Source: an uncultured Butyricicoccus sp. (GTDB taxonomy: Bacteria; Bacillota; Clostridia; Oscillospirales; Butyricicoccaceae). From it: a stretch of DNA of 32,999 nt. The notes under the pieces are model-generated. The model searched no databases, was not told the DNA's origin, and saw only the letters and a program-made list of their open reading frames with translations. This document shows positions 1 through 9,138 of this stretch, in pieces (position 1 is the stretch's first letter; every line of letters starts with the position of its first letter). A program made the position numbers and the translations under genes. The stretch covers positions 1 through 32,999 of the forward strand of contig CAUEJN010000007.1 of the NCBI GenBank assembly GCA_959018045.1, given 5' to 3'.

Positions 1-108
1 GTTTCGAGCCTGCGGGCTCGACCAGGCTGCGCGCCTGGACGCGCCAGGGAACTCGTCCCCTGGACCCCGATTGTCGCCTGCGGGCGGGACGGGGGATTGA
101 TTCGGCGG
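1..108 (-). repeat. Hairpin-repeat block downstream of the YgiQ-like gene
   Basis: No gene is seen here. Read on the minus strand (downstream of the gene ending at 109) it is a chain of short perfect hairpins: cgcc/ggcg at 76-87, ccaggg/ccctgg at 44-63, ccaggc/gcctgg at 22-38 and cgagcc/ggctcg at 5-20. The 76-87 and 5-20 hairpins are capped by TGCG (CGCA on the other strand). The order and linkers (GCGCG, then a GCGCAG-like loop, then TCGAGCC) match the blocks after truA and nifJ, although the arms of the first two hairpins differ in sequence. The block may continue beyond the left edge. Function is unknown; a gene-end structured element or a mobile palindromic repeat are both possible. Confidence 0.7.
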
Positions 109-2076
109 TCAGCCTTTACGCTTCTTACCCTTTTTCGGGCCGATACCGTCGAGCGGGTTTACAGGCTTTCCGCCGTGTTTGGGCGGACGAGTGGGACGAT
201 TCATCTGTTTTCCGCGATGTTCGCCCTTGCCGTTCTTCTTCTGACCCTGTTTTGTGTTCGGTTTCTCCCAATGCTCGCCCGGCTTAGGACGAATCAGGCA
301 CTCTTTATCAAAGCCCACCAAATCCTCACGACCAGCTTTTCGGAGTGCTGCGACGATGATCGGGCGTTTTTCCGGCTTACGCCACTGCAACAGTGCGCGC
401 TGCATAGCCTTTTCCTCGGGGGTCTTGGCGACATAGACCGGCTTCATGGTTCTGGGGTCGATCTCGGTGTAGTACATTGCGGTCGAGAGCGTGCCGGGTG
501 TGGGGTAGAAATCCTGCACCTGCTGGGGCATATAGCCGACCTTATTGAGGTAGCAAGCCATCTGGATGGCGTCATCCAGCGTTGCGCCGGGGTGGGAGGA
601 CATGAGGTAGGGCACTAAATACTGTTTTTTGCCCAGTTTTTCATTGATACGGGCGTAGCGCTCGCGGAACTTCTCATATACAGAGAATGAAGGTTTACCC
701 ATATAATACAGAGCGTTATCGCTCATATGCTCGGGTGCGACCTTGAGCTGACCGGAGATATGGTGTTTGACCAGTTCGAGGAAGAACTCATCGTTGTCGT
801 CGGCCATCATATAATCGTAGCGCAGGCCGGAGCGCACAAAGACCTTTTTGACACCGGGTACCTGACGCAGTTTGCGCAGCAGGGTGAGGTAATCGCGGTG
901 ATCGGCCTCGAGGTTGTCGCACGCCTTGGGGAACAGGCAGCGCTTATTCATGCACAGACCGTGTTTTTCCTGATGGTGGCAGGACGGGAAGCGGAAGTTC
1001 GCCGTCGGGCCGCCGACGTCGTGGATATAGCCCTTGAAGTCGGGGTGCTGGGCGATCTGCTCGGCCTCGTGGACGACCGAATCGTGCGAGCGTGCCGAGA
1101 TGTACCGTCCCTGATGGAAGGCCAGTGCGCAGAAGTTGCACGCGCCGAAGCAGCCGCGGTTGTGGATGATGGAAAACTGCACTTCCTGAATGGCGGGCAC
1201 ACCGCCGACCGCGTCATAAGACGGGTGATAGGTGCGGGCGAAGGGCAGCGCATAGACCTTGTCCATCTCCTCGGTGGTGAGGGGCTTGGACGGCGGGTTT
1301 TGAATCAGAACGCGCTTGCCGTGCACCTGCGTGATGGCTTTGCCGCGCACGTGGTCGGCCTGATCGTACTGAATCTTGACCGATCGCGCGTAATCTTCCT
1401 TACTCTCGCACACCTGCTCGTAGGACGGGCACGCGACTGCCGGGAAGGGCACGTCGGACGCATCGGGGGCGAAATACGCCATGCCGCGGATGTCGCGCAC
1501 CGCGTCAATGCCGTGCTTACCGGCTTTGAGGTTCTTGGCCAGCTCGACGACCGGGCGCTCGCTCATGCCGTACATGAGCGCGTCCGCGCCCGAGGAGGAC
1601 AGCACCGAGGGCATGACCTGATCGCTCCAGTAGTCGTAGTGCGCGAAGCGGCGCAGGCTGGCTTCCAGACCGCCAATGTAGATGGGCGTATCCGGGAACG
1701 CGCGGCGCGCGAGCATGGAATAGACGGTCACGGCGCGGTCGGGGCGCTTGCCGCCCACGCCGCCGGGGGTGTAAGCATCGTCGTGACGGCGCTTTTTGGC
1801 TGCGGTGTAGTGTGCGACCATCGAGTCGATGTTGCCGGCGTTGATGAGCACGGCGTAGCGCGGGCGACCCATTTCGACGAAGTCATGCTCGTCGCGGAAG
1901 TCGGGCTGGGACAGGATGGCGACGCGGAAACCGGCGTCCTCCAGCACACGCGAGATGATGGCCGTGCCGAAGGACGGGTGGTCGATGTACGCGTCACCGG
2001 TCACCAGCAGAAAATCACAGTAATACCACCCACGGGCTTCCATGTCCGCCCGTGAGATGGGAAGAAATTCGTTCAT
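109..2076 (-). CDS. YgiQ family radical SAM protein
   Basis: A 655-residue radical SAM enzyme of the YgiQ/UPF0313 family, whose substrate is not established. Residues C309, C313 and C316 form the CxxxCxxC motif that binds the SAM-cleaving 4Fe-4S cluster. A second cysteine group (C366, C375, C380, C386) is typical of the family and could bind another cluster or zinc. The C-terminal third holds the family's conserved FYPTPGTLST stretch (DUF3362-type), followed by a Lys/Gly-rich low-complexity tail from about residue 610 that probably contacts nucleic acid or is disordered (inference). The ATG at 2076 is preceded by AAGGAG. Only 18 bp separate it from the upstream sulfatase stop, so the two genes are probably cotranscribed, though no functional link is known. 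Length is normal for the family. Confidence 0.93.
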   Translation of the reverse strand: MNEFLPISRADMEARGWYYCDFLLVTGDAYIDHPSFGTAIISRVLEDAGFRVAILSQPDFRDEHDFVEMGRPRYAVLINAGNIDSMVAHYTAAKKRRHDDAYTPGGVGGKRPDRAVTVYSMLARRAFPDTPIYIGGLEASLRRFAHYDYWSDQVMPSVLSSSGADALMYGMSERPVVELAKNLKAGKHGIDAVRDIRGMAYFAPDASDVPFPAVACPSYEQVCESKEDYARSVKIQYDQADHVRGKAITQVHGKRVLIQNPPSKPLTTEEMDKVYALPFARTYHPSYDAVGGVPAIQEVQFSIIHNRGCFGACNFCALAFHQGRYISARSHDSVVHEAEQIAQHPDFKGYIHDVGGPTANFRFPSCHHQEKHGLCMNKRCLFPKACDNLEADHRDYLTLLRKLRQVPGVKKVFVRSGLRYDYMMADDNDEFFLELVKHHISGQLKVAPEHMSDNALYYMGKPSFSVYEKFRERYARINEKLGKKQYLVPYLMSSHPGATLDDAIQMACYLNKVGYMPQQVQDFYPTPGTLSTAMYYTEIDPRTMKPVYVAKTPEEKAMQRALLQWRKPEKRPIIVAALRKAGREDLVGFDKECLIRPKPGEHWEKPNTKQGQKKNGKGEHRGKQMNRPTRPPKHGGKPVNPLDGIGPKKGKKRKG

Positions 2077-2094
2077 AGATACTCCTTGTCCTGG

Positions 2095-4017
2095 TCAGTT
2101 GTTGAATTTGACGCGGTTTCTCAGGTAATAGCTCAGATTCACGTAATCCTGCCATTCGTTGGTCAGCGACTCGGGCAGGGTGTCGGACATGCGGCCATTG
2201 TACAGGTACACGCCGTGGCTGCTGGCCACGGTCAGGCCGCTGTCCAGCAAGGGCTTTGTGACCTGCGTGAGCGCCGGGCCTTCCCAGCCGCACAGATCGA
2301 AGAAATGCGCCATAAGGAACGCCGGGCTGAGGTCGGGGCCTTCACCGACAAAGTCAAAGCCCAGCACTTGCTTTGCCGCATCGTTTGCCCAGATGAGGTA
2401 GCGCGTGCCGTAGTAGTTTTCAAAACCTTCCTTGGTGTCGAGGTCGAAGTTGACGCCGAGTTCCTCATATACACTGTTTCCGTCACCGAGCCACGGGTTA
2501 TGGTCGCCATAGACCATCAGCACCACCGGCTCGTCCAGCTTTTCCAGCTTCTTTTTGAGCTTGACCAGCTGCTGACCGGTTTTTTCGATGCCGCCCAGAT
2601 AGTTATTTAAGATGTAATAGGAATCGTCTGAGTATACGCCCTTGGGCACGAACTCGCCGTAGCGCAGCCAGCCGATCGGATAGGGGCCGTGGTTCTGGTA
2701 GGTGACGTTAAAGGAGAACACCGGTTTTCCCTGCTCCATGTCCTCGAGGAGCAGGTTGTAGATCTCGGGCATGAGCACATCGTCCTTGGCGATTTCGCCG
2801 TCGGTGATGTCGGCATAGTGGTTTTCCAAAAAGTAATAGTTGTCAAATCCCAGATAGCGGTTGATGTTCTTGCGGTTGTAGAACCAGTCGTTGGACGGAT
2901 GGCTGCCGTCGGTGATGTAGCCCTGATCGCCAAAGTAGCGGGCGTACGACCAGATATCGTGGCGCAGGTTGCCGAAGTCGGTCATGCCGGTGACGTGACC
3001 GCGCTCGGTGTCCACCGTGCCGGCGGCAAAGATGTTGGTGATGAGTCTGCCGGTATAGCTGATTTTTTCCAGATCATGGAACGGCTTATACGGACTCTTT
3101 TTGTCTTCGCGCAGCTCGATATCGGCAAACTGGGTCAGGTCGTTGAAGCCCTCGAGCATGATGGACACAACGTTGACCTTCTGGTTTTCCGGAATATCGG
3201 CATCCGGGTGAGACTTGAGCACAGCCTGTGCGTCGGCATCCTTGTAGCCCTCGGGCTTGCCCTCGACCGCGTCAGGCAGGCTGTGCAGGAAGGGATAGAC
3301 AAAGCCCTTGGACAGATAGACCTGAGTGGCCGACCACTGGTTGATGTTGTCCTCGTTCTGCGTCCACTGGTTCCAGGCGGTCTTGGTCATCGGTCCGCCG
3401 GTACAGAACAGCCAGACCATGCCGGCGAGCAGGCCGAGCGTAATCAGACCGCCCGCCGTGCGTCCCTTCCAGGTGCGTGCCGGATTGGCGCGGCAGATGA
3501 CGGCCAGAATGAGCACGGACAGGGCGAACGCGCCGACGGTGAGAAAGACTTCGGCACCGATGGCCGAGATATAGCTGTTTGCCATGTTCAGACCCTCGGC
3601 GGCAAGCCCTAAGTCGGCAGCGGTCAGCGGGTCATCGCGGAACATGATCTTGAAGTGATCGGCGACCGATAGGACGGTAATGACACCGCCGCCGAGCGCG
3701 ACCGATAGCCATGCCCGTCCGAGCACGAACCATAAGAACAGGATGAGCAGGACGGGCGGGATGAGGTTGAGCCAAAGGATGGCGGGATGGTCAAAGTAGC
3801 TCTGGAACATGTCTGCGCCATAGGAGCCGGGCGCCAGACGCAGACTGCACAGACCGATGGCCAGACCGGAGAGCACAAGACCCAATAGCGTCAGCCAGCG
3901 GAAGCGCCACAGCCGGAACACGCCGCCGGAGCGTCTCCGGCCGGTGTAGCGTGCGCCCATGAATCCCCGCCCGCGCGGGCGGAAACTGACAAAGCGCACT
4001 TTGCGGTATTTTTTCAT
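2095..4017 (-). CDS. LTA synthase family sulfatase (membrane-anchored phosphoglycerol transferase-like)
   Basis: A 640-residue membrane enzyme with a Lys/Arg-rich cytoplasmic start, about five transmembrane segments (roughly 41-60, 78-100, 103-120, 150-175 and 188-205) and an extracellular sulfatase-fold domain. Visible active-site elements are E289 in the IMLEGF motif, the presumed nucleophile T334 in AAGTVDTERG, and the metal-binding D505-H506 in VYGDHNPW. Family members such as LtaS use phosphatidylglycerol to build glycerol-phosphate polymers on the outer face of the membrane; whether this one makes lipoteichoic acid or modifies another glycan cannot be told from sequence. I chose the ATG at 4017 rather than an in-frame ATG at 4044 because GAGG lies 9 nt upstream of it. 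A consensus promoter lies at 4066-4094. It is the first gene of a two-gene operon with the YgiQ-like gene. Confidence 0.9.
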   Translation of the reverse strand: MKKYRKVRFVSFRPRGRGFMGARYTGRRRSGGVFRLWRFRWLTLLGLVLSGLAIGLCSLRLAPGSYGADMFQSYFDHPAILWLNLIPPVLLILFLWFVLGRAWLSVALGGGVITVLSVADHFKIMFRDDPLTAADLGLAAEGLNMANSYISAIGAEVFLTVGAFALSVLILAVICRANPARTWKGRTAGGLITLGLLAGMVWLFCTGGPMTKTAWNQWTQNEDNINQWSATQVYLSKGFVYPFLHSLPDAVEGKPEGYKDADAQAVLKSHPDADIPENQKVNVVSIMLEGFNDLTQFADIELREDKKSPYKPFHDLEKISYTGRLITNIFAAGTVDTERGHVTGMTDFGNLRHDIWSYARYFGDQGYITDGSHPSNDWFYNRKNINRYLGFDNYYFLENHYADITDGEIAKDDVLMPEIYNLLLEDMEQGKPVFSFNVTYQNHGPYPIGWLRYGEFVPKGVYSDDSYYILNNYLGGIEKTGQQLVKLKKKLEKLDEPVVLMVYGDHNPWLGDGNSVYEELGVNFDLDTKEGFENYYGTRYLIWANDAAKQVLGFDFVGEGPDLSPAFLMAHFFDLCGWEGPALTQVTKPLLDSGLTVASSHGVYLYNGRMSDTLPESLTNEWQDYVNLSYYLRNRVKFNN

Positions 4018-4065
4018 GCGTATTTTCCTCGTGATGGTGCGCATGGCGCACGTCGTTTTTTCTAC

Positions 4066-4094
4066 ATTATACGAGGATTTATGCGATCTTGCAA
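4066..4094 (-). promoter_or_regulatory. Predicted SigA-type promoter for the LTA-synthase-like gene
   Basis: On the minus strand TTGCAA (4094-4089) is followed after exactly 17 bp by TATAAT (4071-4066), about 50 bp upstream of the chosen ATG. The boxes match consensus at 5/6 and 6/6 positions. Confidence 0.7.
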
Positions 4095-4192
4095 CCGCTA
4101 ATCGCGTAGAACCGGCATTTTACGCGGGGAGCACTGGCTTTTTTGCCCGAAAACAGTGCTGTCCCGGACGTGCTTTTTGTCTTGGGTTGGAA

Positions 4193-4226
4193 TTGCGCGG
4201 AAAAGAGAATGGTGTTACAATATAAT
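4193..4226 (+). promoter_or_regulatory. Possible promoter for the methyltransferase-ECF-truA operon
   Basis: TTGCGC at 4193-4198 is followed 17 bp later by TACAAT at 4216-4221, and a perfect TATAAT overlaps at 4221-4226. The site lies about 90 bp before the methyltransferase start. The -35 box is weak. The rest of the 295-base gap between the divergent genes (4018-4312) shows nothing else I can support. Confidence 0.4.
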
Positions 4227-4312
4227 GAGTTGTACTTGTATCAAAACGATGGATAACGCCGCGCAAAGTTCGGCGAAAAAAGACAGAATACCGACGGAGG
4301 TTTCATAAATCT

Positions 4313-5179
4313 ATGTGGATTGCAAACGAGTGGACGGACTACGAGGTACTGGACTGCGGCGGCGGGGAAAAGCTCGAGCGCTGGGGTGACAAACTCTTGC
4401 AGCGTCCCGACCCCCAGGCCATCTGGCCGCGTACCGAGGAAGACCGGTTCTGGAACCGCGCAAACGCGGTCTATCATCGCTCGTCTTCGGGCGGCGGTAA
4501 GTGGGAGATTCGCCGCCTGCCCGAGCAGTGGGCGATCTCGTATAAGGAGCTGACCTTCCAGCTCAAGCCCATGGCGTTCAAGCACACCGGCCTGTTCCCT
4601 GAGCAGGCGGTCAACTGGAATTTTATTATGGAACAGGTTCGCGGCGCAGGCCGTCCGGTCAATGTTCTGAACCTCTTCGCCTACACCGGCGGTGCCACCC
4701 TGGCGGCAGCTGCTGCGGGCGCATCGGTCTGCCACGTCGACGCATCCAAGGGAATGACCCAGTGGGCGCGTGAGAACGCGGCTTCGTCCGGTCTGGAGGG
4801 TCGTCCGATTCGCTGGATTGTGGACGACTGCAAAAAGTTCGTCCAGCGCGAGATCCGACGCGGACGCAAGTATGACGCGATCATCATGGACCCGCCGAGC
4901 TATGGCCGCGGCCCGGGCGGCGAGACCTGGAAGATCGAGGAGGATGTCGCGGACTTTGTCGCGCTGACCATGCAGCTCTTGTCTGACCATCCGCTCTTCG
5001 TGCTCATTTCCAGCTACTCGACCGGCCTTGCACCGTCCGTCATGGCCTACCTGCTGGGCACGACCGCGGTCGCTCGTCATCCCGGACGGGTGGAAGCGCA
5101 GGAGATCGGCCTGCCGGTCACCTCGACCGGCCTTGTCCTGCCCTGCGGCTCGTCGGCGCGCTACATCGCGGCGCGATAA
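4313..5179 (+). CDS. Class I SAM-dependent methyltransferase (RlmI/rRNA methyltransferase-like, no PUA domain)
   Basis: A 288-residue Rossmann-fold methyltransferase. The SAM-binding motif I (VLNLFAYTGGATL) is at about 118-130, the acidic residue following beta-2 is in HVDAS (141-145), and the catalytic DPPSYGRG motif is at 193-200. This arrangement is that of the RlmI/RlmK-like 23S rRNA methyltransferase group. However, the N-terminal PUA RNA-binding domain of RlmI is absent; residues 1-100 form a shorter unassigned domain. RNA methylation is the likely role but the target base is unknown. GGAGG lies 12 nt before the ATG, a slightly long spacing. It heads a plus-strand cluster and ends 35 bp before ecfA1. 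Confidence 0.85.
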   Translation: MWIANEWTDYEVLDCGGGEKLERWGDKLLQRPDPQAIWPRTEEDRFWNRANAVYHRSSSGGGKWEIRRLPEQWAISYKELTFQLKPMAFKHTGLFPEQAVNWNFIMEQVRGAGRPVNVLNLFAYTGGATLAAAAAGASVCHVDASKGMTQWARENAASSGLEGRPIRWIVDDCKKFVQREIRRGRKYDAIIMDPPSYGRGPGGETWKIEEDVADFVALTMQLLSDHPLFVLISSYSTGLAPSVMAYLLGTTAVARHPGRVEAQEIGLPVTSTGLVLPCGSSARYIAAR

Positions 5180-5214
5180 CTCACCCTTTATTTAATTGAG
5201 GAGGAACCGCCTCT

Positions 5215-6075
<861 letters not shown>

Positions 6076-6092
6076 GGAGCGAGAAAAAACCC

Positions 6093-6953
6093 ATGTCTTA
6101 CATTTTAGAAACGAGAGACCTGACCCAGGTTTACGGCGCAGGTACTCCCTTTGAGCGCACCGCGCTCGATCATGTCAATATTCAGGTGGAAAAGGGCGAG
6201 ATTCTGGGTGTCATCGGACATACCGGCTCGGGTAAATCCACCCTCATCCAGCACTTTAACGGCCTTTTAAAGCCCACCTCGGGCGAAGTCCTGCTGTCCG
6301 GTCACTCGATCTGGGACGCAAAGGGCAAGTGCGACCGCAAGACCCGTTTTGCCGTCGGTCTGGTCTTCCAGTACCCCGAGTACCAGCTCTTTGAGGAGAC
6401 TATTGCCAAGGATATCGCTTTCGGCCCGCAGAATATGGGTCTGTCGGCGACCGAGGTGGAAAAGCGCGTGCGCGAGGCCATGGACTTTGTCGGCCTCGAC
6501 CCTGCCCTTGCCAACCACTCACCGTTCGCCCTGTCGGGCGGCCAGAAGCGCCGCGTTGCGATTGCAGGCGTCATCGCCATGCGTCCGCAGGTGCTCATTC
6601 TGGACGAGCCGACCGCAGGCCTTGACCCGGCCGGACGCGACGAGATCCTGACACAAATTCAGGACTATCACGCGCGCTCTGGCGCAACCATCCTGATCGT
6701 GTCGCACTCAATGGAGGATATTGCCCGCATGGCCGACCGCCTGCTCGTCATGAACCGCGCACACGTCATGCTGTGCGGTACACCGCGCGAGGTGTTCGCC
6801 CACGCTGATGAGATCGTCGAGGCCGGTCTGGACATTCCCGAGATCACTAAGGTCATCCGGGAACTGAACCGCCGCGGCATCGATCTCGACCCGTCCATCT
6901 ACACCGTTGAGGACGCAGTCCGCGCCGTCCGTGCGTATAAGGAGGGAAAATAA
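6093..6953 (+). CDS. ecfA2: Energy-coupling factor transporter ATPase EcfA2
   Basis: The second ATPase of the ECF module, 286 residues. Walker A GHTGSGKST is at 42-50, the signature LSGGQ at 147-151 and Walker B LILDEP at 168-173. The sequence VFQYPEYQLFEETI around the Q-loop is characteristic of the EcfA2 branch rather than EcfA1. I placed the start at the ATG at 6093, not at an upstream in-frame start at 6027 that would lie inside ecfA1, because GAGGAG (overlapping the ecfA1 stop) lies at a good distance and the N-terminus then aligns with the family. Its stop codon is directly followed by the ecfT ATG, indicating translational coupling and a fixed stoichiometry. Confidence 0.96.
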   Translation: MSYILETRDLTQVYGAGTPFERTALDHVNIQVEKGEILGVIGHTGSGKSTLIQHFNGLLKPTSGEVLLSGHSIWDAKGKCDRKTRFAVGLVFQYPEYQLFEETIAKDIAFGPQNMGLSATEVEKRVREAMDFVGLDPALANHSPFALSGGQKRRVAIAGVIAMRPQVLILDEPTAGLDPAGRDEILTQIQDYHARSGATILIVSHSMEDIARMADRLLVMNRAHVMLCGTPREVFAHADEIVEAGLDIPEITKVIRELNRRGIDLDPSIYTVEDAVRAVRAYKEGK

Positions 6954-7757
6954 ATGCTCAGAGATATTACCATCGGCCAGTATTTTCCCGGAACCAGTGT
7001 CGTCCACCGCACCGACCCGCGCCTGAAGCTCGTTCTGGTCATCGCTATGATCGTCACCCTGTTTCTGGCATCCGGCCCGGTGTCCTACGCACTTCTGGCA
7101 CTCTACATCCTGACCGTCATCAAGATTTCGGGCATCCAGCCCAAGATGGTCGTGCGCGGCCTCAAACCGGTCGTGTTCATCGTGGCCTTTACTGCACTTT
7201 TGAACCTGTTTTATACCCCGGGTACCGAGCTTTGGAGCTTCGGCTTCCTGCATATCACCGATCAGGGCATCCGCGTGGCTATTTTGATGGTCGTGCGTAT
7301 CCTGCTGCTCATCATCGGCACATCCATGCTGACCTATACCACCTCGCCCATCGAGTTGACCGATGGTCTGGAGATGCTGCTGTCGCCGTTTAAGAAGGTG
7401 CACCTGCCTGTGCACGAGCTGGCGATGATGATGTCCATTGCCCTGCGCTTTATCCCGACCCTCATCGAGGAAACCGAGAAGATCATCGCGGCACAGAAGG
7501 CGCGCGGTGCGGATTTCGAGTCCGGTAACCTCGTCCAGCGCGCCCGCGCGATGGTGCCCATTCTGGTTCCGCTCTTTATCTCGGCGTTCCGCCGTGCCGA
7601 TGAGCTGGCCATCGCGATGGAATGCCGTCTGTACCGCGGCGACGTGGGCCGTACCCGCATGAAGCAGATGAAGCTCGGCTCGGTCGACGTGCTCACCGGC
7701 ACGGTGTCGGTCGTCGTCTTCGCTGCCGTCATCGTCCTCGGTCGCTTTGGATGGTGA
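6954..7757 (+). CDS. ecfT: Energy-coupling factor transporter transmembrane protein EcfT
   Basis: The 267-residue membrane scaffold of the ECF transporter. It links the EcfA1/EcfA2 ATPases to exchangeable substrate-binding S proteins. Several hydrophobic segments are visible in the first 140 residues and one at the C-terminus. The two Ala-Arg-Gly-type coupling motifs that contact the ATPases are visible as AQKARGADF and as AMECRLYRG; the second has Cys-Arg-Leu in place of the common Ala-Arg-Gly. The ATG abuts the ecfA2 stop and GGAGG lies just before that stop. The final codons overlap the region where truA translation begins, the ecfA1-ecfA2-ecfT-truA order common in Firmicutes. Confidence 0.95.
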   Translation: MLRDITIGQYFPGTSVVHRTDPRLKLVLVIAMIVTLFLASGPVSYALLALYILTVIKISGIQPKMVVRGLKPVVFIVAFTALLNLFYTPGTELWSFGFLHITDQGIRVAILMVVRILLLIIGTSMLTYTTSPIELTDGLEMLLSPFKKVHLPVHELAMMMSIALRFIPTLIEETEKIIAAQKARGADFESGNLVQRARAMVPILVPLFISAFRRADELAIAMECRLYRGDVGRTRMKQMKLGSVDVLTGTVSVVVFAAVIVLGRFGW

Positions 7758-7762
7758 AGCGT

Positions 7763-8536
7763 ATGAATATCGCCCTTTCCCTGTCCTACGTCGGCACCCA
7801 GTACCACGGCTGGCAGGTGCAGAAAAACGGCGCGTCTATCCAGGAAACCGTCACTCACGCGATCAACAAACTGCTCGGCTGCGATACCTATTTGTCGGGT
7901 GTCGGACGCACCGACGCGGGTGTCCATGCCCGCCGGTACGTCGCAAACTTCAAAGCCGATTGCCGCATTCCCCTCGACCGCCTGCCCCTCGCACTCGGCG
8001 CACAGCTGCCCGAGGATATCGCGGTGAACGGTGCGGTGCAGGTGCCGGACGACTTCGACGCTCGGTTCGACTGCACCAAAAAAGAATACGTCTATTACGT
8101 CTACCCTTCCAAAATGCGTGACCCGTTCCTGACCGACCGCGCCTATCGCTATTCCTATCCGCTTGATGCCGAACGGATGCAGAAGGGCGCACAGTTTTTT
8201 GTCGGGAAACATGACTTTAACGCCGTCCGCTCGGTCGGTACCCCGGTCAAATCGACCGTCCGTACCATTTTCTGGTGCGAAGTCGACCAAAATAATGACG
8301 GTCTCATCCGTATTCGCGTGTGTGGTGACGGATTCCTGTATAATATGGTTCGCGCGATTTCGGGAACGCTGCTCTATGTTGGCAGCGGAAAGTTTGAACC
8401 CGAGGACGTTGCCCGGATTCTGGAATCCTGTGACCGCGAGGAGGCAGGCCCGACCCTGCCCGCATGCGGTCTGTTTATGAATCGACTGTGGTACGATCAT
8501 ACCCCGGAACTTGACGTATTTCGCTTGAGCGAATAA
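7763..8536 (+). CDS. truA: tRNA pseudouridine(38-40) synthase TruA
   Basis: Converts uridines 38-40 in tRNA anticodon arms to pseudouridine. The 257-residue protein has the family's N-terminal YVGTQYHGWQ motif and the catalytic aspartate D51 in GVGRTDAGVHA. The C-terminal RNA-binding region has the GDGFLYNMVR motif. Two in-frame ATGs are possible: 7751, which overlaps the ecfT stop, and 7763. I favour 7763 because the upstream GGTGA is at ribosome-site distance and the family begins at this point, but 7751 (261 residues) cannot be excluded. It is the last gene of the methyltransferase-ECF operon and is followed by the large repeat block. Confidence 0.95.
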   Translation: MNIALSLSYVGTQYHGWQVQKNGASIQETVTHAINKLLGCDTYLSGVGRTDAGVHARRYVANFKADCRIPLDRLPLALGAQLPEDIAVNGAVQVPDDFDARFDCTKKEYVYYVYPSKMRDPFLTDRAYRYSYPLDAERMQKGAQFFVGKHDFNAVRSVGTPVKSTVRTIFWCEVDQNNDGLIRIRVCGDGFLYNMVRAISGTLLYVGSGKFEPEDVARILESCDREEAGPTLPACGLFMNRLWYDHTPELDVFRLSE

Positions 8537-8540
8537 GAAA

Positions 8541-8674
8541 AACCCGCCCGCAGGCGACAAGCGGGTCCGGGTCTGCGACCCGGCGCGATCCAGCCGCGCA
8601 GGCTGGCCGCCGTCCGCAGACGGCGGAATCCCCTTTTGATTTTCCCGTCCCCCGCAAGGGAAAATCAACTAAAA
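8541..8674 (+). repeat. Hairpin-repeat block after truA (copy B)
   Basis: Begins five bases after the truA stop. The first 61 bases (8541-8601) are identical to 32546-32606 downstream of nifJ. They fold into hairpins cgcc-cgca-ggcg (8545-8556), ccgggtc-tgc-gacccgg (8567-8583) and ccagcc-gcgca-ggctgg (8590-8606), followed by gccgtc-cgca-gacggc (8609-8624). A second module in the opposite sense (8632-8674) contains the arms tgattttccc and gggaaaatca; it also occurs at 17742-17774 and near 32904. The repeated CGCA cap and swapped arms suggest a structured element rather than random palindromes. No coding potential is seen. Confidence 0.85.
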
Positions 8675-8696
8675 ATTGATTTTCAGCGCGTCCGCA

Positions 8697-8749
8697 GCCC
8701 GTAGGCCACTATCCCTTATTCCCGCGCTGTGCGCGGATATGACGAGTGT
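8697..8749 (+). repeat. Short palindromic unit (gamma), copy 1
   Basis: A ~53 bp unit that begins GCCCGTAGGCCACTATCC and ends GAGTGT, with a central GC hairpin ccgcgc-tgt-gcgcgg. Near-identical copies lie at 32607-32657 (same strand) and 32828-32877 (opposite strand). Size and palindromy fit a REP/REPIN-like or MITE-like repeat; no transposase for it is seen in this window. Confidence 0.75.
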
Positions 8750-9060
8750 ACGCGCAATCCCCCTGCGGCCAAAGGCCGCTCATGAAAACCAACCTGCGGA
8801 TTGGTTTTCAATTTTGCCGTTACTGTTTGATTCCCGTACAGTCGGGAGGACTGGAGTTTCCCCTTCTAAGGGGAACGAAGGCCAAAGGATGGGGAACCTA
8901 CGGTTTTCCTCTCCATCGCTAAAAAATATTCCACCGGAATATTTTTTACGGTACGCTCGAAAATCGCGTACCGCCGCTCACCTCGAGCGCGCACGCCTGC
9001 GGCGTATTTTAAGGCGCGCTCTCGTCCCTTTGGGAACCCGTCTTCCCCGTCCCACGTCTT
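8750..9060. other. Non-coding stretch with further hairpins
   Basis: No supported gene. It contains several perfect hairpins: aaaccaa/ttggttt (about 8785-8808), which sits in the same TGAAA..TTTCAA frame as the gaaacccgg hairpin of the other blocks; ttcccctt/aaggggaa (about 8858-8876); a 12-bp stem aaaaaatattcc/ggaatatttttt at 8921-8947; and acgcc-tgc-ggcgt near 8992-9004. The 12-bp stem has T-runs on both strands and could terminate transcription in either direction. Confidence 0.6.
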
Positions 9061-9113
9061 AAAACTTTTTCACGCTTTGTTTACACTCACGTTCTCAAAC
9101 TGTGCTACACTAC

Positions 9114-9119
9114 TATAAT
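9114..9119 (+). promoter_or_regulatory. Predicted -10 box for the DUF5711-cvpA-clpE operon
   Basis: A perfect TATAAT, with only a weak -35 candidate (TTCTCA at 9092-9097, 16 bp spacing). An ATG at 9118 overlaps this box and therefore would not lie in the mRNA. Transcription would begin near 9126, directly at the GAGGAGG ribosome site used by the GTG at 9139, giving a very short leader. Confidence 0.55.
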
Positions 9120-9138
9120 GAGAGAGGAGGCACTGCCG

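Noticed and set aside
727..2055. 442-codon plus-strand frame opposite the YgiQ-like gene
   Set aside because: The minus-strand frame has the radical SAM motif and ribosome site; this one has neither.
7334..8668. Long antisense open frame over ecfT, truA and the repeat block
   Set aside because: Shadow of truA/ecfT caused by high GC third positions; no ribosome site and no domain.
8676..9062. Possible 128-residue gene in the repeat block
   Set aside because: It is entirely made of hairpin repeats, has no ribosome site, and the encoded sequence has no protein-like pattern.
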